This document shows, piece after piece, positions 37,315 through 47,069 of a stretch of DNA of 64,000 nt (the first letter of the stretch is position 1; the number at the start of each line of letters is the position of its first letter). The DNA lies in NCBI RefSeq assembly GCF_009650135.1, contig NZ_CP045871.1, forward strand, positions 2,094,001-2,158,000, given 5' to 3'. Both the position numbers and the translations under genes were made by a program. Source of the stretch: Litorivicinus lipolyticus (lineage in GTDB: Bacteria; Pseudomonadota; Gammaproteobacteria; Pseudomonadales; Litorivicinaceae). The notes under the pieces are model-generated. The model saw only the letters and a list, made by a program, of their open reading frames with translations. It was not told the origin of the DNA and did no database searches.

Positions 37315-39178
37315 CGAACACTCGCAGCTCGCCATTCTGGTTAAGTAAATATGCGTCCATGACCTGACGCGCCACAGGGCCTGCGGTTGAACCGCCCGAG
37401 CCTCCATTTTCGACAATCACCGCCACCGCAATGCGTGGGTCCGTCGCCGGCGCAAAGCCCACGAACAAGGCGTGATCGCGATACTTTTCTTTGATCGACT
37501 CGGCGTCGTATTCCTCGTCTTGGCCCAAGCCACGAACCTGCGCTGTACCGGTTTTCCCGGCGATTCGGTATTTTGCATTGGCGCCCGCCGCACGCGCCGT
37601 ACCGCGGCTGCCGTGCATCACTTTTTCCATCGCCGTAACGACCCGCCCCCAATTCTTAGACGCCATCGAAGGCAGTTCGACCGTCTCTGGGCGCAATGGT
37701 TCCACCGCCCCATGCGACAGCGACTGAACCATTTTCGGTTCACGCCACAGCCCACGGTTTGCCAGCGCCGCGGTGCTGGACGCCAATTGCAACGGCGTGG
37801 TCAGCCAGTAGCCCTGGCCAATCCCCGTGATCACGGTTTCGCCGGGGTACCAGGCAATGCCGCGGTTGGCTCGCTTCCAGTCGCGCGACGGCAGGATCCC
37901 CGAGGCATCGCCCCAGACATCCATGCCCTGCTCGCGACCAAAACCGAACTGCTGCATGAACGAGGATAGATCGTCGATACCGGTGCGCACGGCGAGGTCG
38001 TAAAACACGATGTCGCAGCTTTCAACAATGCCATCTTCGAGCCGGACCCAACCGTGGCCACCACGCTTCCAATCGCGGTAGCGACGCCCGGCACCGTCAA
38101 GTTGGTAAAAGCCCGGATCAAACACCCGGCGCTGCCAATCCACCGTGCCCGCGTCCAAACCGGCCATGGCCAGCAACGGCTTAATGGTCGATCCGGGTGG
38201 GTATTGGCCGCGAATGGCGCGGTTATACAGCGGCAGCTGAGGATTTTCGCGCAGCGCACGGTAGGCCTTGCTGGAAATCCCAGTGACGAATGGATTGGGG
38301 TCATAACTGGGGATCGAGACCATCGCCAAGACCCCACCGGTGCGCGTATCCAAGGCCACCACGCTGCCTTTGCGCCCGGCTAAGGCATCCACCGCGGCTT
38401 GCTGCAGGGCCACATCCAGATACAGCGTCAAATCCGCACCCGGCGTCGGGTCGACTTGCGACAGCACACGCATGACCCGGCCGCGGGCATTGGCTTCGAC
38501 TTCGCGCACGCCGACCTGGCCGTGCAACTGAGTTTCGTAAAAGCGCTCGACCCCCAACTTGCCGTGGTATTCGGTGGCCCGGTATTGAGCGGCGTCGACC
38601 CGACCCAGTTCTTTCTCGTTGATCCGCCCAACGTAGCCGAGCGCGTGCGTCAGCAGGTTGCCGTAGGGATAACGCCGGGCCAGCCGGGCCTCGATCGAAA
38701 CGCCGGGTAGCCGATGGTTGTCGACACTGATGAGCGAGACCTCGTCATCGGTCAATTTGGATTTTAAGGTGACGGACTCGAACGGCCGGCGCGAACGCTC
38801 GAGGCGCGTTCGAAAACGCTGAACTTGCTCGTCCGACAAGTCAATTAGGCTACGAAGCACATCCAACGTAGCGGCCAAATCATCGATCTGCTCGGGCACC
38901 AAGACCAGGTCATTGACAGGTGAGTTGAGCGCCAGCAAGCGCCCTTGGCGGTCGTAAATCAATCCGCGCGGTGGGGCCACCGCCTGGCTTTGGATACGAT
39001 TTTGAGCGGCAAGCTCAGCGTATTTTTGGTGTTGAATGATTTGCAGGTACGCCAGTCGCCCGACCAGACCCAGGGTCAACGCCACCACTAACCCAAATGC
39101 CACCAGCACCCGGCGCTGAAAAATACCGCGTTCTTGGTTGCGATCGGTGAACTTCGAGGTATCGGAGCGAAAGCCCAT
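37307..39178 (-). CDS. mrdA: Penicillin-binding protein 2 (elongation transpeptidase)
   Basis: 623 residues with one N-terminal TM helix (about 23-45) and a pedestal domain opening with APPRGLIYDRQGR. The transpeptidase motifs are STIK in YPPGSTIKPLLAMA, SCD in VESCDIVFYDLA and KTG in IAGKTGTAQ. It crosslinks lateral wall peptidoglycan with RodA. The ATG at 39178 is 2 bp after the rlmH stop. Confidence 0.97.
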   Translation of the reverse strand: MGFRSDTSKFTDRNQERGIFQRRVLVAFGLVVALTLGLVGRLAYLQIIQHQKYAELAAQNRIQSQAVAPPRGLIYDRQGRLLALNSPVNDLVLVPEQIDDLAATLDVLRSLIDLSDEQVQRFRTRLERSRRPFESVTLKSKLTDDEVSLISVDNHRLPGVSIEARLARRYPYGNLLTHALGYVGRINEKELGRVDAAQYRATEYHGKLGVERFYETQLHGQVGVREVEANARGRVMRVLSQVDPTPGADLTLYLDVALQQAAVDALAGRKGSVVALDTRTGGVLAMVSIPSYDPNPFVTGISSKAYRALRENPQLPLYNRAIRGQYPPGSTIKPLLAMAGLDAGTVDWQRRVFDPGFYQLDGAGRRYRDWKRGGHGWVRLEDGIVESCDIVFYDLAVRTGIDDLSSFMQQFGFGREQGMDVWGDASGILPSRDWKRANRGIAWYPGETVITGIGQGYWLTTPLQLASSTAALANRGLWREPKMVQSLSHGAVEPLRPETVELPSMASKNWGRVVTAMEKVMHGSRGTARAAGANAKYRIAGKTGTAQVRGLGQDEEYDAESIKEKYRDHALFVGFAPATDPRIAVAVIVENGGSGGSTAGPVARQVMDAYLLNQNGELRVFDD

Positions 39179-39180
39179 AC

Positions 39181-39636
39181 TTAGTCCCGGTGGTAGGGAT
39201 GGCCGGCCAACAACGCTTGGCTGCGGTACAGGCTTTCGGCCATAAAAACCCGCACCAAGGCGTGCGGCAAGGTCAGTTGCGACAGCCCCCAGAGCGCATT
39301 GGCGCGGCTACGAATGTCATCGTGCAAACCGTCTGCCCCGCCAATCACGAATGCCAGCGGCTGGCCCTGACCGACCCACTTGGCATAGGCCTGGGACAGT
39401 TCGCGCGAACTGAATTGACGCCCACGCTCGTCCAGCGCGATGACCCAGGCGCCCTTGGGCAGCTTGGATTCGATCAAACGCGCTTCGTCGGCCTTGCGGC
39501 GATCGCTGTCGCTGTGCTTGCTGGGCGCCAGCAGCTGGGTCACCAACCCCGGCCGCAAACGCTTGGTGTACTGCTCTATGCCCTGGTTAACCCAGTCAGG
39601 GGCCTTGTGGCCGACACAGAGCAACTGGTGGTTCAT
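39181..39636 (-). CDS. rlmH: 23S rRNA pseudouridine-1915 N3-methyltransferase
   Basis: 151 residues of the SPOUT knotted methyltransferase family. The SAM-binding knot FVIGGADGLHDDIRSRANALWGLS and the C-terminal LPHALVRVFMAESLYRSQALLAGHPYHRD are diagnostic. It modifies helix 69 of 70S ribosomes. Its ATG shares a base with the rsfS stop (TGATG). Confidence 0.96.
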   Translation of the reverse strand: MNHQLLCVGHKAPDWVNQGIEQYTKRLRPGLVTQLLAPSKHSDSDRRKADEARLIESKLPKGAWVIALDERGRQFSSRELSQAYAKWVGQGQPLAFVIGGADGLHDDIRSRANALWGLSQLTLPHALVRVFMAESLYRSQALLAGHPYHRD

Positions 39637-39995
39637 CAGTCCTCGGCGGCGACGTCGTCACCGGGGCGACGGTCCCAAAGGCTTTCCAAGTCGTAAAATT
39701 CACGCGTTTCCGGCAGGAAGCAATGGACCACGACCACGCCTAAGTCGACCAACACCCACTCGCCCGAGTCTTGGCCTTCGGAGCCCAAAGGACGCTGATC
39801 CGCGTCTTTGGCTTTTTCGATCACGTTTTCCGCCAACGAGCGTACGTGACGGTTAGATGTTCCACTTGCCACCACCAGCATATCGGTGACCGAGGTCTGG
39901 CCGGTGACATCGATGGTAACGATGTCGTTACCCTTCATGTCTTCCAGTGCATCCACCACCAATTGGGTCAGCGCTTGGGTGTTCATATTACTCAT
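39636..39995 (-). CDS. rsfS: Ribosome silencing factor RsfS
   Basis: 119 residues. The conserved core [27 protein letters not shown] and the C-terminal [28 protein letters not shown] are present. It binds uL14 and blocks subunit joining when nutrients run out. The ATG at 39995 overlaps the nadD end by 8 bp; another in-frame ATG at 39986 is possible. Confidence 0.95.
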   Translation of the reverse strand: MSNMNTQALTQLVVDALEDMKGNDIVTIDVTGQTSVTDMLVVASGTSNRHVRSLAENVIEKAKDADQRPLGSEGQDSGEWVLVDLGVVVVHCFLPETREFYDLESLWDRRPGDDVAAED

Positions 39996-40593
39996 ACAGT
40001 CCGTGTTCCTTTATGTAGTCGGCAACCGATTCGGTTACCCATGTTTGCCAGTCGCCGCCGTTAGCGCGCGCATGGCGTACCCGCGACGACGCTGAATCAA
40101 CCGCCGCAAAGGGCAAGTGGGTCCAGCGCCCTTTCGGGCTCTGTTTAAATTCGTCCAGCGTCGCCAGTCGGCCACGCCAGGCGTTCGGGGGTGCCGGCAG
40201 CTCAAAACCCGGCCGGCTCAATACCACAATGCCCGCCAACTCAATCAGTTGCGGGTAAGCGTGCCAGCGCTCAATCGTCGCCAGCGCATCGGTGCCCAAG
40301 CAAAACACCAAGGTGTCCACATTTTCACGCGCCAAGTGCGCAAGCGTGCGCACAGTATAGCTAGGTTGGGGAAGTGACAACTCTACCGGATTCACGTCGA
40401 TGCCCGATTGATCGCGACAGGCCAACGCCAACATGGCCAAGCGGTGATGATCGTCGCCAGGACGGCCTTTCAACGGCGACTGGCGATTCGGGATCAACTC
40501 AACCGAACACCCGAGCGCATCACGCACCGCACGTGCCGCCGCTAGGTGACCGCGCGTGACCGGGTCAAAGGTACCTCCCAGAAGCGCCCTCAA
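39988..40593 (-). CDS. nadD: Nicotinate-nucleotide adenylyltransferase
   Basis: 201 residues from the TTG at 40593, which forms a TTGA overlap with the proA stop and gives [16 protein letters not shown], the usual family N-terminus. An ATG at 40626 would add 11 non-conserved residues and is the alternative. The (H/T)xGH site reads TRGH, with Thr in the first position. The C-terminal SSRVR replaces the common STxIR. It makes deamido-NAD from nicotinate mononucleotide. Confidence 0.92.
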   Translation of the reverse strand: MRALLGGTFDPVTRGHLAAARAVRDALGCSVELIPNRQSPLKGRPGDDHHRLAMLALACRDQSGIDVNPVELSLPQPSYTVRTLAHLARENVDTLVFCLGTDALATIERWHAYPQLIELAGIVVLSRPGFELPAPPNAWRGRLATLDEFKQSPKGRWTHLPFAAVDSASSRVRHARANGGDWQTWVTESVADYIKEHGLYE

Positions 40594-41846
40594 GGCCGCG
40601 TCTGACCCTCGCCCCAAACTACCCATTTTTGGCTGGTCAGGCCTTCCAAACCGACCGGACCACGGGCGTGAATTTTGTCCGTCGAGATACCGATTTCGGC
40701 ACCCAGGCCGTATTCAAACCCATCCGCAAATGCGGTTGATGCATTGACCATGACACTGGCCGAATCGACATCACGCACGAACTGGCGAGCGCGCTCGATG
40801 GTGGCGGTGACAATGGCGTCGGTATGGCCGCTGCCGTAACGGTTAATATGTTCGACCGCGGCGTCGACGTCCGCCACAACACGACAGCTCATGACCGGCC
40901 CCAGGTACTCGGTGGCATAGTCTTGGTCCGAAGCCGGGGTCGCGTGGGCAATGAACTTGCGAGTTTCGTCGCAGCCGCGAATTTCAATCGACCGAGGCGC
41001 CAAGGCCGCTGCAATTTTGGGCAAAAATACCGCCGCCACGGCGCTGTCCACCAGTAAACTTTCCAACGCATTGCAGACGCCAAATCGGCGGGTCTTGGCA
41101 TTCACAACCAGGCGCTCGGCCATCGCCAGGTCCGCATCCGCGGCGACGTAAATGTGGCAATTGCCATCCAGATGCTTAATCACCGGCACCCGGGCGTCAC
41201 GGGAAATCCGTTCAATCAGACCGCGGCCGCCACGTGGCACGATCACATCGACATGACGGTCGTCTTGGATCAACAAGCTAACGGCTTCGCGGTCCGTAGT
41301 ATCGAGTACCTGAACCGCGTCCTCGGGCATGTCCGTCTCGCACAGGGCGCGATGAACAATGCGCGCAATCGCCTGATTCGAGTTCAGGGCTTCTTTGCCG
41401 CCGCGCAAAATGGCGGCGTTACCCGATTTAAAACACAAGATGGCCGCATCAACCGTCACATTCGGTCGCGACTCATAGATGATGCCAATCACACCCAGCG
41501 GCACGCGCATTTGGGACAGGTGGATCCCGGAGGGCAGGTATTTACCATTGCTGGTTTGGCCGATCGGATCGTCCAACGCCGCTACCTGGCGGACGCCCTC
41601 GGCCATCCCAGCCACGCCCTTTGCGTCCAGGGTCAACCGATCCAGTAACGCGGCGTCCAGTTGCTGTTCACGACCCGCCGCTAAGTCCAGCGCGTTGGCC
41701 GCAATCAATGCCCCCGCCTCGGCTTCGAGCAGGTCGGCCAAACGCAGCAGCGACGCGTTTTTTTGGGCCGTCGATGCGCGCGCCATCTGACGCGACGCGG
41801 TGCGGGCACGTTGACCGAGTTGGTGCATGTAGTCGGACAAAATCAT
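40590..41846 (-). CDS. proA: Gamma-glutamyl phosphate reductase
   Basis: 418 residues (family about 417) from the ATG at 41846. Aldehyde-dehydrogenase-like; the catalytic Cys is in [14 protein letters not shown], and other signatures are [13 protein letters not shown] and [20 protein letters not shown]. It is the second step of proline synthesis; proB is not in this window. A TTG at 41855 is in frame, but the ATG matches family starts. It is upstream of nadD in one tight operon. Confidence 0.96.
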   Translation of the reverse strand: MILSDYMHQLGQRARTASRQMARASTAQKNASLLRLADLLEAEAGALIAANALDLAAGREQQLDAALLDRLTLDAKGVAGMAEGVRQVAALDDPIGQTSNGKYLPSGIHLSQMRVPLGVIGIIYESRPNVTVDAAILCFKSGNAAILRGGKEALNSNQAIARIVHRALCETDMPEDAVQVLDTTDREAVSLLIQDDRHVDVIVPRGGRGLIERISRDARVPVIKHLDGNCHIYVAADADLAMAERLVVNAKTRRFGVCNALESLLVDSAVAAVFLPKIAAALAPRSIEIRGCDETRKFIAHATPASDQDYATEYLGPVMSCRVVADVDAAVEHINRYGSGHTDAIVTATIERARQFVRDVDSASVMVNASTAFADGFEYGLGAEIGISTDKIHARGPVGLEGLTSQKWVVWGEGQTRP

Positions 41847-41912
41847 TGTATTCAAACCGCGGTTAAATTCAGCGCCCAGTGTAGCAGGAAAGCGTCACGG
41901 TTTAAGCGCGCC

Positions 41913-42482
41913 TCAGGTTGGCGCTTGGAGTGTTGACAGCGCCTCACGTAGCGCATTTAAACGCGCCAGAGGGTTCGGCTGTTCGATCAACGATTGCTTG
42001 ACCGCCAGGTCAAACGGCAACAATTCCAGCAGCCGCCAGCCGACCTCGGAGGCACTCTCAAAATCGATATCCAACTCCAGCGACACCACCGCAGGGTGCT
42101 CGCTCAATGACGCCAGCAAACTGACCAGGTCCGCCTCGGCCTCGCCCGGTTCTATATCCGCTTCGGGCGGCAAATCGACGTGCTCGGCCCACCATAACCC
42201 GTCGTCGTCCTGGCTCGGCTGGCTTAGCTCGACCAAGCGATCGCCGACCGCGGTCAAGCCCAAACAGCCGTCCGGCAGCTGGTCAAAATCAACAATCCGA
42301 CACACGCACCCGCGCGGTGAAAAGCCGTCGCCATCGGGGGCGACCACGACGAACCCTTGCTGATGGCGCATGCACCATTTGACCATCGCCAGGTAGCGCG
42401 GCTCGAATATACGCAGCGGCAAACGCCCACCCGGCGCCAGCACCAGCCCCAACACAAACACCGGCAAACGAATTTCACTCAT
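41913..42482 (-). CDS. LON substrate-binding-domain protein
   Basis: 189 residues. The N-terminal domain of Lon (LPVFVLGLVLAPGGRLPLRIFEPRYLAMV) occurs here as a stand-alone protein without ATPase or protease domains. Such single-domain proteins are common; the role is unknown, possibly substrate or adaptor binding. The ATG overlaps the ubiX end by 8 bp, so expression is coupled. Confidence 0.88.
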   Translation of the reverse strand: MSEIRLPVFVLGLVLAPGGRLPLRIFEPRYLAMVKWCMRHQQGFVVVAPDGDGFSPRGCVCRIVDFDQLPDGCLGLTAVGDRLVELSQPSQDDDGLWWAEHVDLPPEADIEPGEAEADLVSLLASLSEHPAVVSLELDIDFESASEVGWRLLELLPFDLAVKQSLIEQPNPLARLNALREALSTLQAPT

Positions 42483-43095
42483 GTCGAGCCCCCCATCGTG
42501 GCACCAAGTCTTGTTGAAGGTTGAGCTGCCCTAAAATTCGCGCGACCACGAAATCGACCAAGTCCTGGATCGATTCCGGGGCCCTATAAAAGCCCGGGCT
42601 GGCAGGCAAGATGACCGCCCCTTGGCGCGTTAACGACAGCATGTGTTCCAGGTGAATGGCCGAGTAAGGTGTTTCACGCGGCACTAGAATCAACGGCCGA
42701 CGCTCTTTAAGCGCCACATCCGCCGCCCGTTCCAGCAAGTTATTGCTGGCCCCGGTGGCAATCGCTGACAAGCACCCCGTCGAACAGGGGCACACCACCA
42801 TCGGCACCGGCGCACCACTGCCGGACGCCACCGGCGCCGACCATTGCTGCTCGCCGAACACGCGTATTTGACCGGCGCGAGCGCCAAAGGTTTCACTCAG
42901 AAAGCGCTCTAGGTCCGCCGCCTTCGGCGGCAACTTCAAGTCGGTCTCTTCGCCAAACACGATCCGCGCGGCTTGCGAAATCATGAACCAAACGCGCACG
43001 TCTTGTGCCACTAGGGCCTTTAACAGGCCCAAGGTATAAGGCGCGCCGGACGCGCCGGTAACCCCTACCGTCACTGTTTTTGCAAAATCACTCAT
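42475..43095 (-). CDS. ubiX: Flavin prenyltransferase UbiX
   Basis: 206 residues from the ATG at 43095 (MSDFAKTVTVGVTGASGAPY). It makes prenylated FMN, the cofactor of UbiD in ubiquinone synthesis. The family motifs GVTGASG, CPCSTGCLSAIATGASNNLLERAADV and LVPRETPYSAIHLEHML are clear. A longer in-frame start at 43122 is not needed. It is divergent from the phosphofructokinase gene. Confidence 0.95.
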   Translation of the reverse strand: MSDFAKTVTVGVTGASGAPYTLGLLKALVAQDVRVWFMISQAARIVFGEETDLKLPPKAADLERFLSETFGARAGQIRVFGEQQWSAPVASGSGAPVPMVVCPCSTGCLSAIATGASNNLLERAADVALKERRPLILVPRETPYSAIHLEHMLSLTRQGAVILPASPGFYRAPESIQDLVDFVVARILGQLNLQQDLVPRWGARHE

Positions 43096-43234
43096 ACCTA
43101 CACTATGGGGCCATCGTGGCAAAACCTAAAGCCGTGCGGCGCGCGTAACTGTGGCGGCGGTGTAAACTTACTAAGGTTGACAGCACCCACCGCATTGACA
43201 ACGATAGCGCCGCTCAAATCAGCAGGGACGACTC

Positions 43235-44494
43235 ATGTCAGGACGCAACGCTTTTTACGCCCAATCCGGAGGCGTCACCAGCGTCATTAACGCTAGCGCC
43301 TGGGGCCTAATCCAAGGCTGTCGCGCACGGCCCGACACCTTTGGCACGGTCTATGCGGGCCGCGAAGGCATCATTGGAGCGCTGGACGAAAACCTGATTG
43401 ATACCAGTAAATTTCTGGATGACACCCTGGAACACTTACTCTGGACACCCGGCGGCGCGTTCGGCAGTTGTCGCTACAAGCTCAAAGGCATTGAACAAAA
43501 TCGCACCGAATACGAACGCCTGATTGAAGTGTTCGACGCCCATGATATTGGCTACTTTTTCTACAACGGCGGCAACGACAGCATGGACACCGCCCACAAA
43601 GTCAGCCTATTGGCGTCTGAAATGGGCTACCCACTGACCTGCATCGGCATTCCCAAAACCATCGACAACGATTTAGCCGCGACCGACAACTGCCCCGGCT
43701 TTGGCAGCGTCGCTAAGTACGTCGCAACATCAACCGCAGAAGCCGGGTACGACATTGCCAGCATGTGCGGCTCGTCGACCAAGGTCTTTATCATGGAAGT
43801 AATGGGGCGCCATGCCGGCTGGATCGCGGCGGCGGCCGGCCTCGCCAGCGAGCGGGCAGAGTTCCCGCCGCACATGATTTTATTCCCTGAGTTGACCTTT
43901 GATGCCGACGATTTTCTAAACGAAGTTGATCGCTGCGTGGCCGACTACGGTTACTGCGTGGTCGTTGCCAGCGAGGGCATTGCCTACGCGGATGGCACGT
44001 TTGTTGCCGAAAGCGGCGTCAAAGATGCATTCGGCCATGCCCAGCTGGGCGGCGTCGCCCCGGCACTTGCAAAACTGGTCGGCGAGCGCACCGGCCACAA
44101 GTACCATTACGCCATCGCCGACTACTTACAGCGCAGTGCACGCCACATCGCCTCCAAAACCGACCTGGACCAAGCCATAGCGGTCGGTGAAGCCGCCGCG
44201 CGCTATGCAGCCGAGGGCCTGCAAGGGGTGATGCCGGCGATTATTCGAGGTGACGGCGACAGCTACACCTGGAGCATCCAGCCTGCCGATTTGTCCGACG
44301 TTGCCAATCACGAGAAATTCATGCCGCGCGATTTTATCACCGACAATGGCTACGCCATTACCCAGGCGGCGCGCGACTACCTGCAGCCACTCATTGAAGG
44401 CGAGTGTTTCCCGCCCTTTAAGGATGGCTTGCCGGAGTATCAGCGCCTGGACTTGGAGCGACTGGTAGCGCGTAAGCTGGCGCCCCGCGCTTAG
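43235..44494 (+). CDS. pfp: 6-phosphofructokinase, pyrophosphate-dependent type
   Basis: 419 residues of the PFK superfamily. The nucleotide/PPi loop reads GGNDS at 112-116 (ATP enzymes have GGDGS), and the following helix has PKTIDNDL at 140-147 with Lys141. Both features mark PPi-dependent enzymes. Substrate residues appear in MEVMGRHAGWIA. The enzyme interconverts fructose 6-phosphate and fructose 1,6-bisphosphate reversibly with PPi. CAGGGA lies before the ATG. The stop is followed at once by a tandem repeat, then by the pyrophosphatase gene. Confidence 0.92.
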   Translation: MSGRNAFYAQSGGVTSVINASAWGLIQGCRARPDTFGTVYAGREGIIGALDENLIDTSKFLDDTLEHLLWTPGGAFGSCRYKLKGIEQNRTEYERLIEVFDAHDIGYFFYNGGNDSMDTAHKVSLLASEMGYPLTCIGIPKTIDNDLAATDNCPGFGSVAKYVATSTAEAGYDIASMCGSSTKVFIMEVMGRHAGWIAAAAGLASERAEFPPHMILFPELTFDADDFLNEVDRCVADYGYCVVVASEGIAYADGTFVAESGVKDAFGHAQLGGVAPALAKLVGERTGHKYHYAIADYLQRSARHIASKTDLDQAIAVGEAAARYAAEGLQGVMPAIIRGDGDSYTWSIQPADLSDVANHEKFMPRDFITDNGYAITQAARDYLQPLIEGECFPPFKDGLPEYQRLDLERLVARKLAPRA

Positions 44495-44564
44495 CTGGCC
44501 GGGCCACGCTGGCCGGGCCACGTTGGCCGCGCCTAGCAGGCCGCGCCTAGCAGGCCGCGCCTAA
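44495..44564 (+). repeat. Five 14-bp imperfect tandem repeats
   Basis: Starting on the base after the phosphofructokinase stop are five 14-bp units. Two are identical CTGGCCGGGCCACG copies (44495, 44509), then TTGGCCGCGCCTAG (44523), CAGGCCGCGCCTAG (44537) and CAGGCCGCGCCTAA (44551). Each contains a GGCC-centred near-palindrome, so the transcript could fold into several short hairpins. It is not CRISPR (no spacers). Confidence 0.9.
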
Positions 44565-44572
44565 AGGCGATA

Positions 44573-44601
44573 TTGCGGGATACCTCTGCAGCGGCGATAA
44601 T
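44573..44601 (+). promoter_or_regulatory. Probable sigma-70 promoter of ppa
   Basis: -35 TTGCGG at 44573-44578, a 17-bp spacer and -10 GATAAT at 44596-44601, about 35 bp before the ppa start codon. It would give the pyrophosphatase its own transcription independent of the upstream phosphofructokinase gene. Confidence 0.65.
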
Positions 44602-44636
44602 CTTGCCGCTTCCACTCAAAACATTTAGGTAGGACT

Positions 44637-45164
44637 ATGTCATTTAACAACATTCCCGCGGGCAAAGATCTGCCCAACGACATCTATGTCGCGATCGAAA
44701 TCCCCGCCAACGCGGACCCGATCAAGTACGAAATCGACAAAGATTTTGACGCGGTCATGGTCGACCGTTTTATGGCCACGCCGATGTTCTACCCCGCCAA
44801 CTATGGTTTTGTTCCCAGCACATTGGGCGAAGACGGCGATCCGTTGGACGTGTTGGTTGTGACGCCCTACCCGGTCATGCCTGGCAGCATCATCCGCGCG
44901 CGGCCCGTCGGCATCCTCGACATGACTGACGAAGCCGGCAAAGATGCCAAAGTGCTCGCGGTGCCGCACACCAAGGTCAGCAAGCTTTACGACCACGTCC
45001 AAGAACCCGGTGATCTGGGGCAGCTGTTGCTGGACCAAATTCAGCACTTTTTCGAGAACTACAAAGACTTGGAAGACGGCAAGTGGGTCAAGGTTGACGG
45101 ATGGCGCGGCAGTGACGCCGCCCGCGAAGCCGTGATCGCATCGGTCGCCGCCTACAAAGGCTGA
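44637..45164 (+). CDS. ppa: Inorganic pyrophosphatase (family I)
   Basis: 175 residues, the size of E. coli Ppa. Metal and PPi-binding residues are visible in [31 protein letters not shown] and in the classic GDPLDVLV loop ([15 protein letters not shown]). It hydrolyses PPi to pull biosynthesis forward. It is next to a PPi-dependent phosphofructokinase, which uses the same metabolite. TAGGTAGGA precedes the ATG; its own promoter and terminator flank it. Confidence 0.97.
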   Translation: MSFNNIPAGKDLPNDIYVAIEIPANADPIKYEIDKDFDAVMVDRFMATPMFYPANYGFVPSTLGEDGDPLDVLVVTPYPVMPGSIIRARPVGILDMTDEAGKDAKVLAVPHTKVSKLYDHVQEPGDLGQLLLDQIQHFFENYKDLEDGKWVKVDGWRGSDAAREAVIASVAAYKG

Positions 45165-45187
45165 TCCCTACCCGATAGGACAGCGAT

Positions 45188-45218
45188 AGCCGTCACCCTC
45201 ACCGGTGGCGGCTTTTTT
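45188..45218 (+). terminator. Intrinsic terminator after ppa
   Basis: AGCCGTCACC (45188-45197) pairs over ten positions with GGTGGCGGCT (45204-45213, one T-G pair) around CTCACC, followed by a T-run to 45218. Confidence 0.92.
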
Positions 45219-45271
45219 ATTGGGGACAATTGGTTTAGCGTTTTCGCTCACGTCCACACCCAGAGTTGCCC

Positions 45272-45988
45272 ATGCCCATGATCACGCCCCCGCCCGCACC
45301 CGCACACGAAGAGCACCACTTTATCACCCGCAGCGGCTGGCTTAGGGCCTCTGTACTTGGAGCCAACGACGGCATCGTCTCGATATCTTCGTTGCTGGTC
45401 GGTGTGGCCGCAGCCGATCCAAGCCCGCGGGCAGTGGTGGTAGCCGGGGTCGCCGGCCTGACCGCAGGGGCGCTGTCGATGGCCGCCGGCGAATACGTAT
45501 CCGTGTCCTCGCAAGCCGACACTGAACGCGCTGACATCGCCCGCGAACAACAGGCGCTACTGGAGTCACCCAAGGCCGAGCTGGCTGAATTGGCGGCGAT
45601 TTACGAAGCGCGCGGCATCTCCGCCGCCACCGCCCACCAAGTCGCGGTCGAGTTGACCGAGCACGACGCTTTGGCGGCGCACGTTCAAGATGAGCTGGGG
45701 TTGTCCGAGGTGCACAGCGCCAACCCGATGCAGGCAGCACTGGCCTCAGGTGCGACCTTTACCGTCGCCGGTGCGATTCCCTTGGCCGGCGCACTGATGG
45801 CGCCCGCCGATCAAACTATCGCCAGTGTCTTAGCCGTCACACTATTTGCGCTGGCAGTGCTGGGTTTGCTGGGAGCCAAGGCCGGCGGCGCCCCAATCGC
45901 GCCCTCCATGGTTCGGGTGCTCGGCTGGGGCATCGCCGCGATGGCGGTCACCGCCGGCATCGGCCATCTGTTTGGGGTGGCCGTTTAG
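45272..45988 (+). CDS. VIT1/CCC1-family metal transporter
   Basis: 238 residues. Conserved LRASVLGANDGIVSISSLLVGV and AGALSMAAGEYVSVSSQADTERADI lie in the first helices, followed by a cytosolic acidic segment and three C-terminal helices. VIT1/CCC1 proteins move Fe2+ or Mn2+ out of the cytosol. The start is one of TTG 45266, ATG 45272 or ATG 45278; 45272 has AGAG at six bases. It converges on DUF2333 with a TTAG overlap. Confidence 0.9.
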   Translation: MPMITPPPAPAHEEHHFITRSGWLRASVLGANDGIVSISSLLVGVAAADPSPRAVVVAGVAGLTAGALSMAAGEYVSVSSQADTERADIAREQQALLESPKAELAELAAIYEARGISAATAHQVAVELTEHDALAAHVQDELGLSEVHSANPMQAALASGATFTVAGAIPLAGALMAPADQTIASVLAVTLFALAVLGLLGAKAGGAPIAPSMVRVLGWGIAAMAVTAGIGHLFGVAV

Positions 45989-47022
45989 CCCTCGCTTAGC
46001 AAAGAACGCAGATCAGTCATCGCCGAGTGCGCGCGACTGATGTAACTGGCCATGACCAACGAGTGGTTGGCAAACATGCCAAACCCACTGCCGTTCATAA
46101 TGATCGGACTCCACACGGTGTCCTGGGTCGCTTCAAGCTCGCGGATAATTTGACGTACCGAGGCACGCGCATTCTTATCGTCTAGGACACCGGCAAAGTC
46201 CACTTCGATCGCCCGCAACACTTGAATCAGCGCCCATGCACTGCCGCGCGCCTCGTAGAACACATCATCAATTTCCAGCCACGGTGTTTTCACCATCGAT
46301 ACCGCCGGTGCCGGTGTCGACTGCTCGGCGTTGGAATCGCCTGCCAAATCCGTGTTAATCCGGACCTGGCCGACGCTGGCACTGAGGCGCTGTGACAACG
46401 AACCGAGGCGCGTCTCGACGTCGGACAACCAGCCTCGCAAGTTGTCGGCACGGGCAAAGAACTGCGCGTCCGGTTGGCTGGGGTCCAACAAACTGTCCAG
46501 ATAACGGGTCAGCGCGCGCTCAGCCTTGCTATAGCTGCCCTCGGCCGACGGAAACCATTTTTCCGAATCAAAGTTCAGGGCCGGCTCGGCGACCACCAGG
46601 TGCTCATTTTCGGTCGACTGCGACTGTGACCGGCTGAAATCTTTGCGCAAGGCGCGAGCCAAATCTCGGGCCTGGACCAAGGCACCCCATTCGAAATTGG
46701 GCATGTTATCGACCACGATACCCGGCGGAATAATGTCGTTGGACAGGTAGCCACCGGGCTTTTCCAACAAGGTTCGCGTAATGTGCAGCAAAGCGCCGGT
46801 GGTCAGGCTGCCCGATTTTGGCGCGCGCCCGTCGTGGGTCGCCGCGACGATCTGCGCCACCTCAAAGCGTTCAGGCTCACGCGAGAACCAAACACCCAAA
46901 ACCACGGTCATAATGAGTAACACGCCCAGCAATATCGCGACGGCCTTGATGGGCACACGCAAGCGCCGCCCCTTGGCGGACTGGTTTACAGCATTCAAAA
47001 TGGTGTCGGAATCGTTACTCAT
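45985..47022 (-). CDS. DUF2333 family membrane-anchored protein
   Basis: 345 residues. One TM helix near 24-46 follows a basic cytoplasmic N-terminus; the rest is periplasmic. The family block SNDIIPPGIVVDNMPNFEWGALVQARDLARALRKDFSRSQSQS is recognisable only as DUF2333, with no known function. AAGGTAG precedes the ATG at 47022. Divergent from the DsbD-like gene across 47 bp. Confidence 0.85.
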   Translation of the reverse strand: MSNDSDTILNAVNQSAKGRRLRVPIKAVAILLGVLLIMTVVLGVWFSREPERFEVAQIVAATHDGRAPKSGSLTTGALLHITRTLLEKPGGYLSNDIIPPGIVVDNMPNFEWGALVQARDLARALRKDFSRSQSQSTENEHLVVAEPALNFDSEKWFPSAEGSYSKAERALTRYLDSLLDPSQPDAQFFARADNLRGWLSDVETRLGSLSQRLSASVGQVRINTDLAGDSNAEQSTPAPAVSMVKTPWLEIDDVFYEARGSAWALIQVLRAIEVDFAGVLDDKNARASVRQIIRELEATQDTVWSPIIMNGSGFGMFANHSLVMASYISRAHSAMTDLRSLLSEG

Positions 47023-47069
47023 TACACAGCGCTACCTTGGTCAAACGGATATGGGGTTACACTAACAGA

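Noticed and set aside
40594..40626. ATG at 40626 as nadD start
   Set aside because: It adds 11 non-conserved residues and lacks a ribosome site; the TTG at 40593 overlaps the proA stop and gives the family N-terminus. Not fully excluded.
44495..44564. Tandem repeat as a CRISPR array
   Set aside because: Units are 14 bp, directly adjacent and have no spacers or cas genes nearby.
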